From positions 1 through 64,000 of the forward strand of contig NZ_LKTM01000179.1 in NCBI RefSeq assembly GCF_001417955.2: a stretch of 64,000 nucleotides of DNA, read 5' to 3'. Below, one piece after another: positions 62,554-64,000 of the stretch. The position numbers were made by a program, and so were the translations under genes. Each line of letters starts with the position of its first letter. Position 1 is the first letter of the stretch. The notes beneath the pieces are model-generated. The model was not told the origin of the DNA. It searched no databases and worked only from the letters and a program-made list of their open reading frames with translations. This stretch comes from Mycobacterium gordonae. Lineage in GTDB: Bacteria; Actinomycetota; Actinomycetes; Mycobacteriales; Mycobacteriaceae.

Positions 62554-63345
62554 CTAGTTCTTGACGTAGCGCGTGTAGAGATAGCCGGCGTCGTCGGTCA
62601 GGACGTGGGCGCACCGCATCCGCGTCGCCACCTGCCCGGGTCCCGCGGCGATCCGGTGCGCCTGCCCGCCGACCACCAGCGGCGCGATCGTCAGGCACAA
62701 CTCGTCGAGTAGGTCGGCCTCGATGAACGCGCCGAGCAGCGTCGGCCCGCCTTCGGTCAGCACACAGCGCAGGCCACGGTCGGCCAGCGCGGCCACCAGC
62801 ACGGACACGTCGACCTCGGCGGGGTCGTCACCCGAGCAGTCGACCACCTCAGCGCCGAGCCCCACCAGGTGGCGGCGGGTGTCGCCGGCGGCCGCAGTGC
62901 AGGTCAGGATCAGCGGCGGCACCTCGGTACGGGTGAACACCCCCAGGTCGCGGTCCAGGTGACCGGACTTCGTGACGATCGCCAGCGGAGGGATTTCGCT
63001 CTGGCCCCGGGCCTGGCGTTGCTGACGCTGCCCGACGCTCAGCTGCGCGCCCGAGTAGCCCTCCGACCGCACCGTGCCGGCGCCGACCACGATGACGTCG
63101 GCGAGTTCGCGCAGCACGACGAAGACGGCCCGGTCACCGGGCCCGGCCAGCGCGCCGGACAGACCCTCCACGGTGGCGCCGCCGTCGAGGCTGGTGATGA
63201 AGTTCGCGCGCACGCAGCTGCCCGTTGCGGGGTAGCCGTACAGCTGGGGCAACTCGTCGTGGACGAGTTCGCGCTGTGACCCGAGAAGTTTCAGGGACGT
63301 CTCGGCGGCCAGGCCGGATGCGATGCCGGCCTCGAAGTCGGGCAT
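62554..63345 (-). CDS. ribD: RibD C-terminal-like pyrimidine reductase (Rv2671)
   Basis: A 263-residue RibD C-terminal/DHFR-fold reductase without the deaminase domain of full RibD. Motifs are VRANFITSLDGGATVEG (substrate), LRELADVIVVGAGTVRSEGY (NADPH), VLTEGGPTLLGAFIEADLLDEL, and LCLTIAPLVVGG. The M. tuberculosis homologue has dihydrofolate reductase activity when overexpressed and can bypass inhibited DfrA, giving p-aminosalicylate resistance. Riboflavin function is uncertain. Start ATG 63345. It is divergent from zapE (34 bp). Confidence 0.9.
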   Translation of the reverse strand: MPDFEAGIASGLAAETSLKLLGSQRELVHDELPQLYGYPATGSCVRANFITSLDGGATVEGLSGALAGPGDRAVFVVLRELADVIVVGAGTVRSEGYSGAQLSVGQRQQRQARGQSEIPPLAIVTKSGHLDRDLGVFTRTEVPPLILTCTAAAGDTRRHLVGLGAEVVDCSGDDPAEVDVSVLVAALADRGLRCVLTEGGPTLLGAFIEADLLDELCLTIAPLVVGGQAHRIAAGPGQVATRMRCAHVLTDDAGYLYTRYVKN

Positions 63346-63379
63346 GTGGTCGATTGCAGCACGTCGCTACAGTGCCACC

Positions 63380-64000
63380 ATGCACGGGTCCATCTCTTCG
63401 GCCGCGGTGGGTCATCTGGTGGACCGGCAGCCGGCGGTGTCACCGGAGCGGTTGATCGCCCAGCTGCGGCCGCCGCCGACGTTCGCGCAGGTGAGCTTCG
63501 CGAGCTACCGGCCCGATCCGGCAGAGCCGACTCAGGCCGCGGCGGTGGTGTCGTGTCAGGAGTTCTGCCGGCAGGCGCAGGAGCGCCGGGCCGGGCGTAA
63601 GAAGCTGTTCGGCCGACGGGAGGTGCTGCCCGGGGTCGGTCTGTACCTGGACGGCGGGTTCGGAGTGGGAAAGACGCATCTGCTGGCGTCGGCCTACTAC
63701 GAGCTGCCCGGTAGCGGACCGGGCGTCCTCGACAGTCCCAAGGCGTTCGCGACCTTCGGTGAGCTGACCCAGCTGGCCGGGGTGTTCGGGTTCGTCGAGT
63801 GCATCGACTTGTTGGCCGGCTATACCGCGGTGTGCATCGACGAGTTCGAGTTGGACGATCCGGGCAACACCACGCTGATTTCGCGGATGCTTTCCTCGTT
63901 GGTCGAGCGGGGCGTCTCGGTGGCGGCAACGTCTAACACCCTGCCCGAGCAACTCGGCGAGGGCCGGTTCGCGGCCCAGGATTTTCTGCGCGAAATCAAC
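63380..64000 (+). CDS. zapE: Cell division ATPase ZapE (AFG1-like), N-terminal part
   Basis: The first 207 residues of an AFG1/ZapE family P-loop ATPase; the gene runs off the right edge. The family start is VDRQPAVSPERLIAQLRPPP, and the Walker A is LYLDGGFGVGKTHLLASAYY. Walker B is TAVCIDEFELDDPG, followed by sensor-1-like VAATSNTLPEQL. ZapE associates with FtsZ under stress in E. coli; the mitochondrial relative AFG1 acts in protein quality control. ATG 63380. Orthologue of Rv2670c. Confidence 0.92.
   Translation, partial: MHGSISSAAVGHLVDRQPAVSPERLIAQLRPPPTFAQVSFASYRPDPAEPTQAAAVVSCQEFCRQAQERRAGRKKLFGRREVLPGVGLYLDGGFGVGKTHLLASAYYELPGSGPGVLDSPKAFATFGELTQLAGVFGFVECIDLLAGYTAVCIDEFELDDPGNTTLISRMLSSLVERGVSVAATSNTLPEQLGEGRFAAQDFLREIN

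Overview
This 64 kb window is chromosomal DNA of a slow-growing, non-tuberculous Mycobacterium. The evidence is high GC with strong third-position GC bias, a PE-PGRS gene at the left edge, and a gene order that follows the M. tuberculosis segment Rv2741 to Rv2670 (recalled, read in reverse) almost gene for gene. recA has no intein. Several M. tuberculosis genes are absent, including the small genes between recX and miaB and the ABC-transporter/ars block before dxs. Three loci appear extra: a trypsin-like lipoprotein, a CPA1 cation/proton antiporter, and a cytochrome P450 paired with a 27-residue ORF.

Layout. 0-9 kb: PE-PGRS (partial), ephG, a UGT-like glycosyltransferase, DUF3046, a FhuF-type Fe-S protein, recA-recX under two DNA-damage promoters, miaB, a membrane protein and a DUF349 protein. 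9-16 kb: a DMT-type membrane protein, a LigB-like protein, miaA, dapF, hflX, fadE20 behind a palindromic operator, and terC. 17-25 kb: an LGFP-repeat surface protein with a structured leader, the divergent lexA/chiZ pair with an SOS box and a RecA-NDp promoter, nrdR, nitrobindin, PhzF-like, hydrolase and PAC2 genes. 25-36 kb: trypsin-like lipoprotein, sthA, DUF4192, ideR, sigB behind an ECF-type promoter, small DUF genes, a YihY protein, RidA, a lipoprotein, a hydrolase and sigA. 36-47 kb: ppgK, suhB, cei, DUF4193, DUF3093, dut, DUF3710, an OB-fold protein, DUF3159, the TrkA-like pair ceoB/ceoC, a KimA-like permease and a TrmA-type methyltransferase. 47-64 kb: antiporter, dxs, P450 plus mini-ORF, an RNase D-like protein, DUF3000, echA15, hemE-hemY-chdC-methyltransferase, msrB-aftC, a secreted hydrolase homologue, a RibD-like reductase and zapE (partial).

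How the parts work together. DNA-damage control is concentrated here: recA, recX, lexA and chiZ, with SOS boxes at 3605 and 20150 and RecA-NDp/PafBC-type promoters at 3651 and 20288. miaA and miaB act in sequence on tRNA A37. hemE-hemY-chdC are consecutive steps of the coproporphyrin-dependent haem pathway. ceoB/ceoC, the KimA-like permease and the antiporter form a potassium/proton homeostasis neighbourhood. sigB, ideR and sigA place general, iron and housekeeping transcription control within 8 kb.

The best candidate for an undescribed system is 50946-52448: a P450 with an atypical I-helix, divergent from a 27-codon ORF whose tail is rich in aromatic residues and ends Tyr-Asn-Cys-Glu. The arrangement suggests a P450-modified ribosomal peptide. 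Further leads are candidate structured leaders upstream of the antiporter, the LGFP gene and the DMT-type gene.
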